Of a stretch of DNA of 64,000 nt, positions 11,371-32,739 are shown one piece after another (positions within the stretch are counted from its first letter, which is position 1; each line of letters begins with the position of its first letter). The notes beneath the pieces are model-generated. The model saw nothing but the letters and a program-made list of their open reading frames with translations, had not been told where the DNA came from and did no database searches. This DNA is from Hanleya hanleyi (taxonomy: Eukaryota; Mollusca; Polyplacophora; Lepidopleurida; Hanleyidae), in contig JAVTVY010047859.1 in assembly GCA_036873755.1 (NCBI GenBank), positions 62,001-126,000 on the forward strand. Reading direction: 5' to 3'. The translations under genes and the position numbers were made by a program.

Positions 11371-12496
11371 ACCATTGAAAAACACAGCAAATCATAAAAG
11401 TTCAAAGGCTACATGTGTTCAAAAGATTATTTTTGACAAAAAAAATATTGTTTGAAATAATTCCCTATTCCTAGGGTCTCCTCTTACCAGGTTAGGGTGA
11501 TCCCACTCTCTGATATGGAGGTAAAAAAGTTATTTTTTGCTCAATAATTCAGTTTGCATAATAAATTCAGCAAAATCCTCTTGAGGCACACACAGACATT
11601 TATCCCAATCCAATAGCGATAAAAAAATAACTTGTCCTCTATCTAATTTTCATTTGCATAATAATATCCGTCAGTGTCACTCACTTGAAACAACATTGAC
11701 TGGTTCTTCAAATGGCAAATTAATTTTAGGACATGGAACAGTAGATAGATTAATGCACCTGAAGTTTTGGAGCACTGGTTGAGAAGGAGTCGAAAGTTAT
11801 TGAGCATAAATGACTTTTTTTACCTCCATTGTAGAGAGCCGGATCTCCCTCACCTGTTTACCAAACTCGAGTTTAGCCAAACTGTTCACTTTACACTTAG
11901 CTTAACTCGCAGTCAAACATAATGTCAATCAATTTTTTTTTAAATGCCAGAAAGTGATTATTTTCAAAAACCACTATTCACATTTTAATTTCATCAATCT
12001 TAATAAATTAATATTCTATGAATGCTTCCCAATCGTATTTGTCACTATAGGATCCTACTGACTTCAGTTGGATTTCAAGTTCAGTCTGCACACATCATGA
12101 ATAGCATTATGACATCGCGGCCACATTTGGACCAATCCACTGTAGTCTGGGGGGATAGAATCACCGTCTCCATTTACCTCAACGTTTATATCAAAGGCCA
12201 GTCCATATATCTACCACACATGGCGTTAGACAGCAGCAACATCAAAGGATAACCCAGGAGCCTGGAGTCAAATTCGACTGAGCCAACCAAAAGGCCCCTA
12301 CCTTTGAGTCAATCAAAAAGCCCCTACCTTGACGTTCCCCTCAAGCACTATGAAGAGATATGGGGATTGATCAATGCTCACCTCAATGCAAGCCGGTTAG
12401 TTTCCAAATGGATGAGCAGAAAGGATACAATTTTAATTAGATTGCAATTTCATACAACAGGAACAACAAACTGAAAGCATTTGATAATTTATAACT
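11371..12496. other. Intergenic DNA, no feature seen
   Basis: AT-rich DNA between the candidate exon and the NDUFS7 3' end. It contains loosely similar 'tacctccattgtagagag...' and 'gatatggaggtaaaaaag' words in inverted order (about 11508-11530 and 11812-11840), suggesting a decayed foldback. Nothing coding is supported. Confidence 0.35.
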
Positions 12497-12502
12497 TTTA
12501 TT
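12497..12502 (-). terminator. Candidate NDUFS7 polyadenylation signal
   Basis: AATAAA on the minus strand, about 220 bases after the NDUFS7 stop codon. Its position is typical for a short 3' UTR. Confidence 0.6.
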
Positions 12503-12723
12503 GTTTTCTTTTTAAGTCAAGTATTGCAGATCAACAACTGTTTATGTGTTAAATAGTAGCATACACAGCAACCAGGAAATATCCACAAACTTGATCACTC
12601 GAAACAAAATTCTAACAATATGTACACTTTAACTTGACTATTCAGTGTTTTGTTATCGTCTGACAAATAAGGGCTATGTACAAGTCTAGGGGAAATGTTA
12701 TAAAAGACTACCGATGCAGTCAT

Positions 12724-21810
<9,087 letters not shown>

Positions 21811-22554
21811 CTGAAATAATTTTAAACAGAGGACTTAAATACATTATGGTTGGACATTTGGGTTGATCTACATACAACATGTTAGTGAACATATTTGCCA
21901 TGAAATTTTTCAAGTTCTTGTGAGTGGCGTCTGTTAATGTTTGAATCCGGACATCCTGCAATCTGATTGAAAACTGATCCAGGAACAGATTCTCCAACTG
22001 GATCTGACCCTCTCCGTATCTCGAATCTGTTCCTGCACAAAATTCTGCAAAAGTCCGAGAAATTTCCAACTGTCGAACATAGAGGGAAAGTGCCAATGAC
22101 ATGATACTGTCAAGTTGACAACAAATCCATAGCATGAAATGTCCCCATGTGGTGTTGTTTATAGCACCCTGTCTGATGTCAAAACCATATATATCCCTAA
22201 TATGCGACTTAATTCGGATAATTTACAAAGCAAATTTCAATTATAGATAATTTTTCATCACTTTGCTTAATGTTATATAAATGGGTCAGTCATTTATTTT
22301 TTTTTACTGCAGCAAGGCAATTTTAATTTTGTTTATTTAGAAATTTGTCAGTTTACAAAAACTACCATGTCTGGATAATCCATACTTTTCTCAATGGAAT
22401 GCTGGGAAGCACTTCAAGAATGCATGGAATTTCAGAACATTGTTCAATACTGGATCCAAAACCGATACTTCGAGAATAAAGACCTTTGCTGACTGAGGTC
22501 ATGATACGGTCATCAATCAATCTAAATGTTGCGCAACGTCACAATGATGCCATG
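21811..22554. other. Upstream part of NDUFS7, no exon placed
   Basis: This stretch should be the intron or 5' region before the first recognised NDUFS7 exon. A 193-codon open frame on the minus strand (21554-22135) crosses the 21669-21810 exon and reads into both introns. I see no convincing first exon. Confidence 0.35.
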
Positions 22555-24742
22555 CAGGGGACAATAGTGCCTAGGCTAAGGTTACCCCAAACGAACATTT
22601 TGTTTTATTATCTTGGCCTAGCCTCTGAACAACTTGGACGATCGACATATGGGCCATTTTCATGAAAATGTACAAGTAACGGTAAAGACAAGTCTAAACT
22701 TCAATTTATGCAGTTTGGCTACCAAAATGAAATTATTCAAGCCAAGCTAAAGTCACTGTACTTAGCCCCCGAAAATGGCTAGAATTTTTTTTCCCATTCT
22801 AGCCCATGTTATTTTCAGGTGGTAACGGAAAAGACAAATTTGTAACGATAAAGACATTGAATTCATTGTTCTTGGCAATTGATGAGCATACCTTGCTGAA
22901 CACATGTGCGGTTTGCATTTTTGGTAAACCTCTCGCCGAGAGTCTCGGGCTTCCGCAAAGCAAACACGTGGTTATGAAATTGAGCAGGGAAAACGTTATG
23001 TTTGTCCCAATAAACAACAACAGCACCGAGTCACTTATTTTTTCCAACCATCTGTGCCTTCGTGAGGAGTTTGTGTGTGTACATTGATGAAGTTGATGGT
23101 ATAAGGTACATTTTTAAATACCTATTTCTGTCGAATTATATGAAAATGAATTTTGTTGTTAGCCGTGCGCTATAGCTTCTTTCCACCGTACCAATGACGT
23201 GAGCACCACCTGGTCAGGTCAACAAGGACTACACTATAGGACTCATTTATCGTAAATCATATGTGGAAATCCTTATATCCTTATATATAGAAAATAAAAT
23301 AAAAAATTAAAAAATTGTATTATTGCTAATTGTTCAAATTAACCTAAAAATGTAAGATGGGGGGAATTCTCCCAGTGGACATTTTTCCCAGTGGACATTT
23401 CCCCCACCCAAAACCACGGGGGATATTAAAAATAATAGGTATATAACTATATATAATATACATAAGGGGAGCGCAGTGAGACACCCCCCGAAATTGCGTA
23501 TGGACCCTCCATAGCCAGATGAAAAAACACTGACAAACTGCACTTTCTTTCACGCTACATGCTCCAATAAACGAATTTCAGACACCTAAAACGATAAAGA
23601 CAGTAATGGGTCACATCAACTTACCCCAGGTTAATCACAGAAATGGAAAACCTGTCATTTCGATCACACACAATACGACGAAATGCTGCCTACACGCCAG
23701 GCAAGTCCCAATACCGGAAAGTGAAGCGGGAAATGAAAGCGGTCACAACCTTCACCTGGTTTGACCTCGGACTGGGATTGTCACCTCACTGTCACCAGGC
23801 CACTTCGTAAAACCTCGTGTTTGTTCAGTAGTCTATGAACCACCATAGCTGTTTTTAATTGAATTGTTCCTACCATTTTTGGAAAGCTTGTTGGGCCATG
23901 CTAGATCGCATGCAACTGAAACTGTCCACTGAATGTCAATCAGTGTCAACTTGACATTTTGCGGTCCAGTCCGAGGTCAAACCAGGTGAAGGTTGTGCCC
24001 GCTTTCATTTCCCGCTTCACTTTCCGGTATTGGGACTTGCCTGGCGTGTAGGCAGCATTTCGTCGTATTGTGTGTGATCGAAATGACAGGTTTTCCATTT
24101 CTGTGATTAACCTGGGGTAAGTTGATGTGACCCATCACTGTCTCTATCGTTTTAGGTGTCTGAAATTCGTTTATTGGAGCATGTAGCGTGAAAGAAAGTG
24201 CAGTTTGTCAGTGTTTTTCCATCTGGCTATGGAGGGTCCATACGCATTTTCGGGGGGTGTCCGCCATCTCACTGCACTCCCCTTATGTATATTATATATA
24301 GTTATATACCTGTTATTTGTTATACCCCCCGTGCCCGAAACCCAGTGGACGGTCTCCCAAGTGGACATTTCTCCCGCCCTACATTTTTAGGTTAATGTCC
24401 ACTGGGGAAAATACCCAGTGGACATTTCCCCAGTGCACATTTCCCCCACCCTACATTTTTAGGTTATTTTGAAGTTTTTAAAATAATTTGGCAATAATAC
24501 AAATTTTTTTTCTTCCATTTTTACTTCTTTTTTTTTCTATATTGGATTTCCACATATGTTTTACGATAAACGAGTCCTTGTTGACCTGACCAGGTGGTGC
24601 TCACGTCATTGGTTCGAAGAAAGAAGCTATGGGGGGAAGTCCACTGGGGGAAATGTCCGTACACCGGAGGGGACAATGGGGCCTAGGCTAAGGTTAACCC
24701 AACAAACTTTTTTTTTTACTTTGGCCTAGCCTCTCTAATAAA
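22553..24742. repeat. Pair of ~85-bp direct repeats flanking a foldback element
   Basis: GGGGACAAT(A/G)G(T/G)GCCTAGGCTAAGGTTA, then ACTT(T)TGGCCTAGCCTCT, occurs at about 22557-22632 and 24662-24740 in the same orientation. The two copies bracket the foldback at 23171-24632. Confidence 0.7.
23171..24632. mobile_element. Large foldback element (~0.6-kb inverted arms, 190-bp spacer)
   Basis: Left arm 23171 to about 23775 and right arm about 23966-24632 are reverse complements at high identity: TATAGCTTCTTTCC / GAAAGAAGCTAT at the outside, ACCAATGACGTGAGCACCAC next, and CTTCACCTGGTTTGACCTCG / CGAGGTCAAACCAGGTGAAG at the inside. Tandem CCCAGTGGACATTT words occur in each arm, more in the right. 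Two ORF pairs (23334-23543 and 24198-24395) are mirror images created by the arms, not genes. Foldback elements of this kind are usually non-autonomous DNA transposons; the family is not recognised. Confidence 0.85.
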
Positions 24743-24746
24743 TCTA

Positions 24747-25705
24747 GCATGACTGCCCGGTTATTGGACAGGCCCTATTATTGGACACCTAGACCCATTT
24801 GTGCACGTTAAGTCCTCATGCGGGTCGGAAATAGTCTCACAAATTTGGGTGAAAAAATGCACCAGAAAATTTCCTCCAGTTTCAGAGTTTCATTCCTGAT
24901 TGCAGGTTTGATAAAATTCAACGAAATTTGGCTGATAATGTTCCCACAAATATGGAGAATCTTCATTTTGAATGTCAGTGTGCAACGCGACCGGCTTTTG
25001 GCAGACGATGTATATTTCTCCCGCCACTCCGTCTGAAAACAGAGCAATTCCGGGGAGCAGCCAGGTTACGATAGCATGACCTGTGACTCACAGTGGCAAT
25101 AGCACTGATTGACAGCCAAGGATAATGGACACTCCCAAAAACTGCAAAATTTGGGACCGGTTGAATCTTCGACGCTCATTTCAAAACTCCTTTGTCACGT
25201 GGGCGACAGTGCGGATTCATGTTTAAATATTCTTGGATGTTTACTAAAGACTGGGGGACAAACCATTTTACAGTAAGTGGATTAGTTTCAAATAAATCCA
25301 TCACTGAAAAAGTGTCCAATAACTGGGCGCAAACTTGCATTTTCATACCGTGGATGGTCACTGCCTTTCAACTATTCCCAGTCTCTCTCCGTATTTTTTC
25401 TTCAATATTTTTTTATGACGATTTATCACTAAAGATGTAGTCCTTTATCCAGATAAGATAAGATAAGATGTTTATTAAGCCAATCATGGCGCCCAGAAGG
25501 ACGAACAATCACAAGAACAAGAATCAATGCATTACAAACAAATTCACAAATGATTCACAATTAATTCATTGATCGATTAGCCCCCCCCCCCCCCAATTTA
25601 CATGCTTTCCTTCCTTCCAGTGTTACTTTCTCGGCCATACGTGGTTGCATGGCCGACCCGCAGACTCTTATTCATAAAAAGTGTCCAATAACCGGGCAGT
25701 CATGC
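24747..25705. mobile_element. Non-autonomous DNA transposon, TA target site, pogo/Tigger-like ends
   Basis: The ends are GCATGACTGCCCGGTTATTG (24747 onward) and its complement (ending 25705); the inverted match extends to about 24 bp. Both are bordered by TA (24745-24746 and 25706-25707), the target of Tc1/mariner-superfamily elements. The 'CCGGTTATTGGACA' motif repeats inside the left end (ATTATTGGACACC), as in pogo/Tigger termini. About 960 bp with no transposase frame. A (GATAA)n stretch preceding TGTTTATTAAGCCAAT at about 25457-25490 looks like a reversed LINE/SINE tail nested inside. Confidence 0.7.
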
Positions 25706-26028
25706 TAAATAACTTCAACTTGGACGATCATGTCCCAGTGCGATGAGACAAATTGCCGTTCTAAATGGCCAAAAGACTCTATTCTTATAACAACAAATCT
25801 GAATCTGAATCTGAAATCTATTGCAAATCGTGAGACTGTTCAGGGAAAAATTAAATCATTGCCTGACACAATAAATGACAGACTGACAACTGCGATGTTT
25901 CTTCACAAAAAGAAAACATTTTTTACCCTTGGTGGCGGCCATCTTTTTATTTTTAGCAGTTGAAAGCGAGGCCAATCCCTGCAGCAGAACTGCGCATGTG
26001 CCGATAACATGATAGTAGAAAGGGATTC

Positions 26029-27226
26029 ATGGCGGACAACACGGAGTTGAAGGTTTGTTTTTGGAAATTTTTCTTTATAAACTTTTTTATCCTTTTCCTA
26101 GCCTGGTTAACATGTGTCATGATCTTCTTGTCTACTTCTTGTCCATCCACGATACCATTTTGAAGGTATATATTGTACACTTTCTGTCAAGAATTTACAT
26201 GGTTTGACGACGAGTGAGGATAGAAAAAATCGCAGCCTGGTCGCAAGTTTCGTTTCGCGGGTTCCGGTTGAGGCCTATTTTTCGAATGAAGCAGGGAAAG
26301 AAATTTCAACACTGTATGGAGCCATTAAACTCATCAATGAACGAATGCATATCCAGTAATCGTTTCCTTGGAGCAATACTGCGCCAGTTTTGTTTTTGCT
26401 AAGATTTCTAATAAAAAGTAACTTGCAAAACAAGAGTGCTAAAATGCGCACATACCCCCCGCATCATAGCCCAATTTGTAGAGAAATGATATTTTTGGAA
26501 GAAGCGAAGAACATACGTTGAGATACCATGACTATTTGTACTTCTAAGATTGTTTGGATGGTGCATCTACAATTTCACATAAACATAGATATTTTCCTAT
26601 AAACATGCTAAATTAGCATTCTTGTCAAAAGCTAGGCCCTTGCATTAAGATTTTTTTTGGGGTGGGCTTTCCATAAATATTGACGCAATGGAAAACTCTT
26701 GACTTTTGAAAAAAAAATATGTCTACAGGATAATAATTTGTGTAATATGTTAGTTGAGCGAATTCAGTTTCATTTGCAGAATCCCCACAACATAATTTTC
26801 TCCTTTGAACATTTCTTCACTCGGACATTTCCCCTTCAGACTTTTCCTTTCCCCATCAGGATATTTTATATGCCCCCAAATTGCTTTTGACTAATATGGA
26901 AATGGTATGGATACAAAGGCATGGTCTTTCTATTAAATTTTTTCTCTCTCATACAGCTGTTTGAATTTTGCCATACAAACAATGATTTTAAGGGTCAATG
27001 CATCATTTAGGTGCTACAGGTTTTACCTTGTTATTTTTTATTGAAAACATCTTTCTTTCTTTCAGCATATGGTGATGAGTTTCCGTGTCTCGGAGCTCCA
27101 GGTACTACTGGGCTTCGCAGGGCGGAACAAGACTGGCCGCAAACAAGAACTTCTAAACAGAGCCCTCAACTTAGTTTCAAAAGGATGCTCCATGCCCGTT
27201 CAAATAAAAATTAGAGAATTATATAG
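26029..27226 (+). CDS. PIAS: E3 SUMO-protein ligase PIAS, first two coding exons (SAP domain; partial)
   Basis: PIAS proteins are nuclear SUMO E3 ligases that regulate transcription factors and DNA repair. Exon 1 is 26029-26052, encoding MADNTELK, with donor GTTTGT. Exon 2 is 27066-27226, after acceptor TTTCTTTCAG and with donor GTAAAT. Exon 2 begins [20 protein letters not shown] and continues [20 protein letters not shown], then ends [10 protein letters not shown]. This is the PIAS SAP domain (about residues 11-45), the DNA/matrix-binding module, and includes the conserved LLGxAGRNKxGRKxEL core. The start ATG is supported by the family's usual MADS/AELK beginning and by a GC-richer upstream stretch. 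PINIT, SP-RING and acidic C-terminal exons were not found in the remaining 37 kb. They may lie in small exons I missed, or right of the window. Confidence 0.92.
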
Positions 27227-27346
27227 GTAAATTATGTGTGTATTATATGTAAAAAAAAAACTGTGTCTTTGCTGATGTCTAGATAAAATCACAATATCAA
27301 TGCTGTTGTAGTTGCTCTGCTTTCCGTACATGAACCTTTCGTTATT

Positions 27347-27912
27347 AGTCCGAGCTTCCTATGACCATTCAGCCCATGACAGATAATTTCTGGGGTCAGA
27401 GTTCTCACCCATAAAAAAAAAGAGCACAAAATGGGTGCAACCAAGGGGTCATGCGACCTTCCCAGTAAAAGATTTTTTTTTTCTGAAATATTTGACTGTT
27501 CTACAGCTCTTAACTCATTGTCAGTCAAGATTTAACCAGATCTGTCATATTCTTCACAAGTTTTAGCGCTTTAAACTTCTACCTCATTCCAACCGGAAAA
27601 CAGGGTCAGTTGTGGTTTCGTTGCAGCAAAGGAAATGAAAGTAAAGTTAACACTGTAATAGATGAAGAAAGAAGCAGATCTTGTTCAATTTGGGCTGACT
27701 ATGCAGAAGGGAAATTATTCATTAAGAAATAAATGTGAGTTAATTGTCGTAGAATAGCCGAATATTTTTTTATAATAATTTTTACTGGGATGAGGTCACG
27801 TGACCCCATGGTCACTCCCATTTTGCGCTCTTTGTATTGGACAAAACGGACCCCAGCCAGACAATCTGTCAGAAATTATCTGTCAGATGACTGAATGGTC
27901 ATAGGAAGCTTG
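27347..27912. mobile_element. Inverted-repeat element (family T), in the PIAS intron or downstream
   Basis: GAGCTTCCTATGACCATTCAG (27347 onward) pairs with CTGAATGGTCATAGGAAGCTT (ending about 27912). Further inside, GACAGATAATTTCTG pairs with CAGAAATTATCTGTC, and GGGGTCATGCGACC with GGTCACGTGACCCC. The same terminal words occur at 47165-47240, 51917-52365 and 61281-62250. No coding frame is seen inside. The superfamily is not recognised. Confidence 0.75.
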
Positions 27913-30900
27913 GAATATTCCTTATGTTCTGTGTTCCTGAAATATTATTCAGGTTACCAGTCAATGTTTAAGTATTGTTGGGATTATGTTGCACTGGTTA
28001 AATCGATAATCTTGTAGCATTTTCATTATTGGATCTCGCACATTGGAGCATCTGCTAATATGATCTTGTTATCACAAGTTTTAATGTGTTGCCAAATTTC
28101 AAATTACTGTTGCCACAGCTACCAGCTGAGCTTTACACTGATGACTAACACTGACTGAAACTGACTAAAATGGAAGTCCAGCCAGTTCTATTCCACATTG
28201 TCATTCGTGTAACACATGTAGAGCTTTGGTTTGGTTTTTGCTTTAGTTTGCCAGCAGTTGTTCATGATGCAAGTTAAGTGAATTATCAGAAGCAAATGAG
28301 TCTGCATCCCTCGATTAGACTAGTCAGAATGCGTTGGGCACCACCTCTTTCATATATAACAAATGATGTGATGTGATGTAGTTCCACACTCCCGCAGGGT
28401 GCGAAATAGCCCTTTGCCCAGTTTCCCGGAGCAACCACATTTTCTTTTGGTCAACCAAATTCTGCTCGAATAGCCATGCATTTGGATGTGCTGGTTGCCC
28501 GTGCTTGCTCATGGGCAACTAGAAATTGTTTTCCTATTTCACACCGTGCACAGTAAGATTGGTATGCACAGTTTAAAAAAAAAAACACATCAAGCGATGC
28601 ATCACGGGAGATGAGCTGAGGCTGGAATTCAAATACTCAGCCTATGAAACATACATAATTAGTCACACATGATCCCCCGCATGGCGACTTCGCATTTTGT
28701 CTTGCATGTGTTTCAGGGCCTGATCTAGGTTGTTTTGAGCATATTATAACGAGTTTGGGTGCCCAAACGAAGAAAAAAAAGGCAAATTCTCTCTCTGAAT
28801 AAACTGAAAATAATAGTAATTTTGCTGAATATCAACTTGTCCGGCTGTATTTAAACCATGTAATACTTCCAGAGCTTCGACAGTCCCGTATCACGGCCTA
28901 TTTCTCTATAACTTACCACACACTGTGCTGCATATAGGTGCCCAAAGTAAAGGCCTAGATCAGGCCCAGTCTTTTGTACCATTACGCGCATCTACCACTC
29001 GAAAGTTGTTCAGTTTGTTCTCCTAATAACTTGGAGGTTCTGCAGGATTTGCTGAAGGAAAATGTTGGTTAAACAAACTTGCTTAAGAAGTGAAATGCTT
29101 TTGTCCTTACAAACCCAAACTTATTAGATGCACTTGTACAATAGTTATTTTGTGGGGAAATACTGTCAACTTGAATCGTACATGCCCTTGACACCCATCA
29201 AGCTTTCTCATTGAGGTGTCAATCACTGTCAGTCAGAATATCCTTCCAAAAGTTATTGAGTGCTTCTTCCTAACCTTTCACCTTAGGGTTCATATGAGTC
29301 CTGGAATTCCGCTCTCCAATCTCTGCCACAGTTAATTACTGGAGTTTCTTTCTAATAAACTGGATTCATTCTTCGATCTAGTCAAATCTGTTGAAATACA
29401 TATTCGTTTCATTCAAATGTACATTGTTGAATTTTCTGAATGAAACCTGGTAAAAGGTGTTAAAAAATGTCCAGGAAAATTCAGTTAAATGTCCTGAAAA
29501 AAGGTTGTATGGACCTGGAAAAGTCCTGAAATTTTGTCTTTCACGAAGGGTAGGAACCCTGCATCTCTTGTTTGTCCTTGAGGATAGCATCTTCGTGTCA
29601 TGCGAACATCATAAGATTTGACGTCATCAAATGCCAGTTACCGTACGCATACTCTGCCACTATCTGAGACATTCTCAATATTTACTGGATGGCTTGACAG
29701 GCCGATAAAGGTGAAGACTCTGAAGCGGTGGAGGAACGTATTCAAGGGCCGTAATTCATGAAGGTTACCTTGTAGTCAGCTGATTCCATATGGCATCGTG
29801 TAAAATGATACATTGGTGAGAGAATGATTGAAAGGGATGATGTAAACAATGGGAGATAATTAATGCTGATTTTCTCAATACAATTCGCTCCTCTTGACCC
29901 TATGCAAGCATTTATGCATTTCAAAGTAAACAGAATTCCCACAAAATGACAAGTACATAACTCAGGGTTATATCCAGGAATTTGAAGTAGTGTCCTTATT
30001 TGAAAAAAATAATGCCGAGCGCAGCGAGGCGTAGCGTACAGGCCGGGGTCTTAGATGCTCTCAGGAGCATTCGAGCCCATTTCTGGCTATTTAAATGTCT
30101 TGTCAGATACCTGTAGATAATTTACTTCTTTTTTTCCAAATTTTCACCATAGTCAGGCTGATCTTGCTCGTGTTTCAAAATGACAAAGTTGAGCAGGGAC
30201 TTGCTGCATGAATTTCCAGATCATTTACTCCACGTGCTGTCAGATTGATACTATACCATGATGTCAACTTTGACTAAACTAATAACAACTAACCTTTTTG
30301 CTGATTAGACTAGGGCTCAGGGGCCGCCTAGGCGCCGAGAAACTCTGGGACCCTTGATGCTCTTAGAAGCATTCTAATCGATTCCTGGCTGCACATGTCT
30401 TGTCGATCAGACAAGCATATGATATCATGCACATTTTACTTCTTGTTTAATTTGATCATCTGCTTTTAAAATTATTTACAGCTGCTGCTTTCAAAATTTC
30501 TATTGAATAGATTCCTCTGTACAGTATTTTTATACCATGCTGTATATCATTCGAAGCTAATTCTCTTCCCACCTCGACTGCCTAAACGGGTTGAACATAA
30601 TTTGTCCCAGCTTCGATGCCTGCATCATTTTCCATGTCGTGTTCAACATCTGCTTGACCTGTGTTTTCAATACCGGCAGCACAGCATCGAGCAAAGAGAA
30701 CGTCGACTTTGTGGCAGTCAGACCCTTCATCTTCCTTTATTTTTTTTTCAAATGTCCAGCCAATACACCGCATCCTCTTGTGCGGCCGCTACCCTTCGTA
30801 TTTCCCCCAGACCGACCTTTCTGTCCCGCCATGACGGCTTGTCATTGCAGATACAACGTGAGAACGCACGTGCGCTGCCTAGCTCTCCAGACACTCACAG

Positions 30901-31034
30901 ACGTACATATTTCCGACTTCATTCATAGTATAGACCTCTGCCTGGAGAACGAAAACTATCGCGCCCCTAGTGGCCAAGCTTATCAACGGATAGATGCATA
31001 GTTGTCTCCCTTGCCATAAGTTGTCTAACGCGAG
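27913..31034. other. Mostly unique AT-rich DNA with a small direct repeat
   Basis: About 3.1 kb without a supported exon. It includes two related segments (about 30030-30160 and 30310-30450) sharing GATGCTCT(C/T)AG(G/A)AGCATTC, TGTCTTGTC and ACTTCTT. The GC-richer stretch 30570-30990 has several overlapping short frames on both strands, but none resembles a known protein. Confidence 0.4.
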
Positions 31035-31483
31035 CAACCTGTAACCATTTCGGTCATCTATACGCGGTAAGACTGACCCTGGGATCGTGTGTATCCATGT
31101 TCAGCCTACTTTCGGCAACGGCTAAAGAGAATTTCCATAAATCAATACCACGTGACTTCGTCAGCCAATCAGCTAAAGTCTACCGACGTAACCCCAACGT
31201 AACTCGCCATTTTCGAATCATGTGATGAACTACTTGTTCAAAATTTCAGATCCACCACACCTCTTGGATGATACAAAAGTTATACATACCTATATATTTT
31301 GTAAGCCCAGGCAATATCTGTTTCAGAAGTAGTATGAAAACCTGTAATTCATCAGATTTCTCGAGTCTGTTCTCCGCCGGATGAAGGCCGAACAGAATCC
31401 GGTAAAACACTGGATATCGCTCCGCGATAATGGAGACACACGATTCGCAAGCCATCTTATGGATGGCGAAGTGTACGCAAATG
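31035..31483. mobile_element. Element R, copy 1 (9-bp target duplication)
   Basis: TAACGCGAG is present at 31026-31034 and 31484-31492, flanking 449 bp that start CAACCTGTAACCATTTCGGT and end GTGTACGCAAATG. The second copy (39355-46246) has the same ends and its own 9-bp duplication. A 9-bp duplication is typical of Mutator-like DNA elements, though long terminal inverted repeats are not evident, so the class is uncertain. Minus-strand frames in both copies share ERYPV.YRILFGLH, which probably reflects shared descent rather than selection. Confidence 0.85.
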
Positions 31484-32079
31484 TAACGCGAGTTGACACA
31501 CACTCGTCCAGGTTTACGGCTTTCAAACATCGTAAAAAAACATTTGATTTTTGAAAAAAATCATTTGATATTTTGCAAAAACATATTCATTTTTAATTCA
31601 TTTGATTTTGTACCTGTGTTCGTTTCACGGACGCTGTGAGACCCTAGATCTAACCCTGTTAGTATGTAATGAGTTAAGATGTGTCTGGAGGACTTTAGCC
31701 ATCTTCATACACAAGTCGACTTCTCTTTGCACACTTTAAATTAGCTTCGATATATTTGCCTGGCGGTTCTGTTGAGAAGAATTTATAAATAGACACGACA
31801 ATGCTGGCCGTGAGGAAAATTCAGGAGAGCTAGCCATCAATCACCTCAAATAGCTGTTAGGTGAGTATGGGTGAGTGACCGTCACTCTCCTTGGAAAATG
31901 TTTAGGCGAGTGATGCTGTATATAATGGAGATTGAGATATATTCCTAAATACAGAAGAATTCAACCAAACAATTTATGAATCAATTTCCAAAACAATTAA
32001 TTAACTCTGTGTTACTCTAATGTTTTATCCTGGTATGTGTGTAAAAATATGTCGACTCGTAGACCATACCGTACCGTAC

Positions 32080-32482
32080 CTTTGCAGCTGGGATGTGGCT
32101 TGATCGCATCATAGTTCCTTGAACACACTTCACAATATATGTGAACCACGTAATTCTTGCGTGTCACCGGATCATACTTTTCCTTAATCTTAAATGGTTT
32201 AGTTACGTAATTCATTATCCCATTTGAGATAGGTAATTCGACAAAATTCCAGTTTGCCATACTGTACTTGTTGACTGGGACGTTCTGCAAATTTATGGCG
32301 GCCGTCAAACCCGGTCTGATCGGACTCCCCTTGACCATATCTGCTGCCTGAGCTACTGAGGGTTTCCGAACAACGAAGAGACGTGACGTCACGAAAAGTT
32401 CCGCGCAGTAGCATTTGAAGAGCCTTGTGCGATGAAGATAGGTCAGGGGAATAGCAGCCTGCAGGTTTCGGGAGCGAACTTT
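32080..32482 (-). CDS. Candidate coding exon, unidentified protein with Cys/His cluster
   Basis: A minus-strand open frame runs from a good acceptor (TCCTATTTCCAG, before 32482) to a donor (AAAG|GTACGG at 32080). The peptide includes SRLFVVRKPSVAQAADMVKG, MANWNFVELPISNG and KPFKIKEKYDPVTRKNY, ending with a possible metal-binding pattern CEVCSRNY...HPSC. An overlapping frame (ATG near 32414, MLLRGTFRDVTSLRC) resembles a mitochondrial presequence. I cannot name the family. The 5' part, with sites rich in CG and TGACGTCA, could be a promoter/first-exon region. The gene may continue leftward on the minus strand. Confidence 0.42.
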
Positions 32483-32739
32483 CTGGAAATAGGACACGTT
32501 AGATCGAACATTGAATAAATTTTGTTTGCACAAATTATGGCGAGTGCTTCAATACTCGCCATAATTGGAATTTAGGCGAGCATGAGGCACGCGCAAGCGA
32601 CCGCTCACCTCACGGCCAGCACTGCATGAAGCGTCATTGACCTCTAGTCCATTGGAATTTCAAAATGAGTAGATATGGGTCTGATTGGCTTGTCTGTGGC
32701 TTGTAGAATAAATTCACACCTCGTATTTTGAATGCTTAA

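Noticed and set aside
23334..24395. Paired short frames with the same peptide on opposite strands
   Set aside because: They are mirror images produced by the foldback arms.
30737..30832. 31-codon minus-strand frame starting MAGQKGRSGGNTKGSGRTRG
   Set aside because: Basic Gly-rich composition is suggestive, but it closes quickly after a poly-A stretch, has no convincing donor and no family match.
31246..31530. Protein shared by 31246-31530 and 46080-46358 (minus strand)
   Set aside because: The shared ERYPV.YRILFGLH stretch lies in element R and is explained by copy relationship; the frames diverge outside it.
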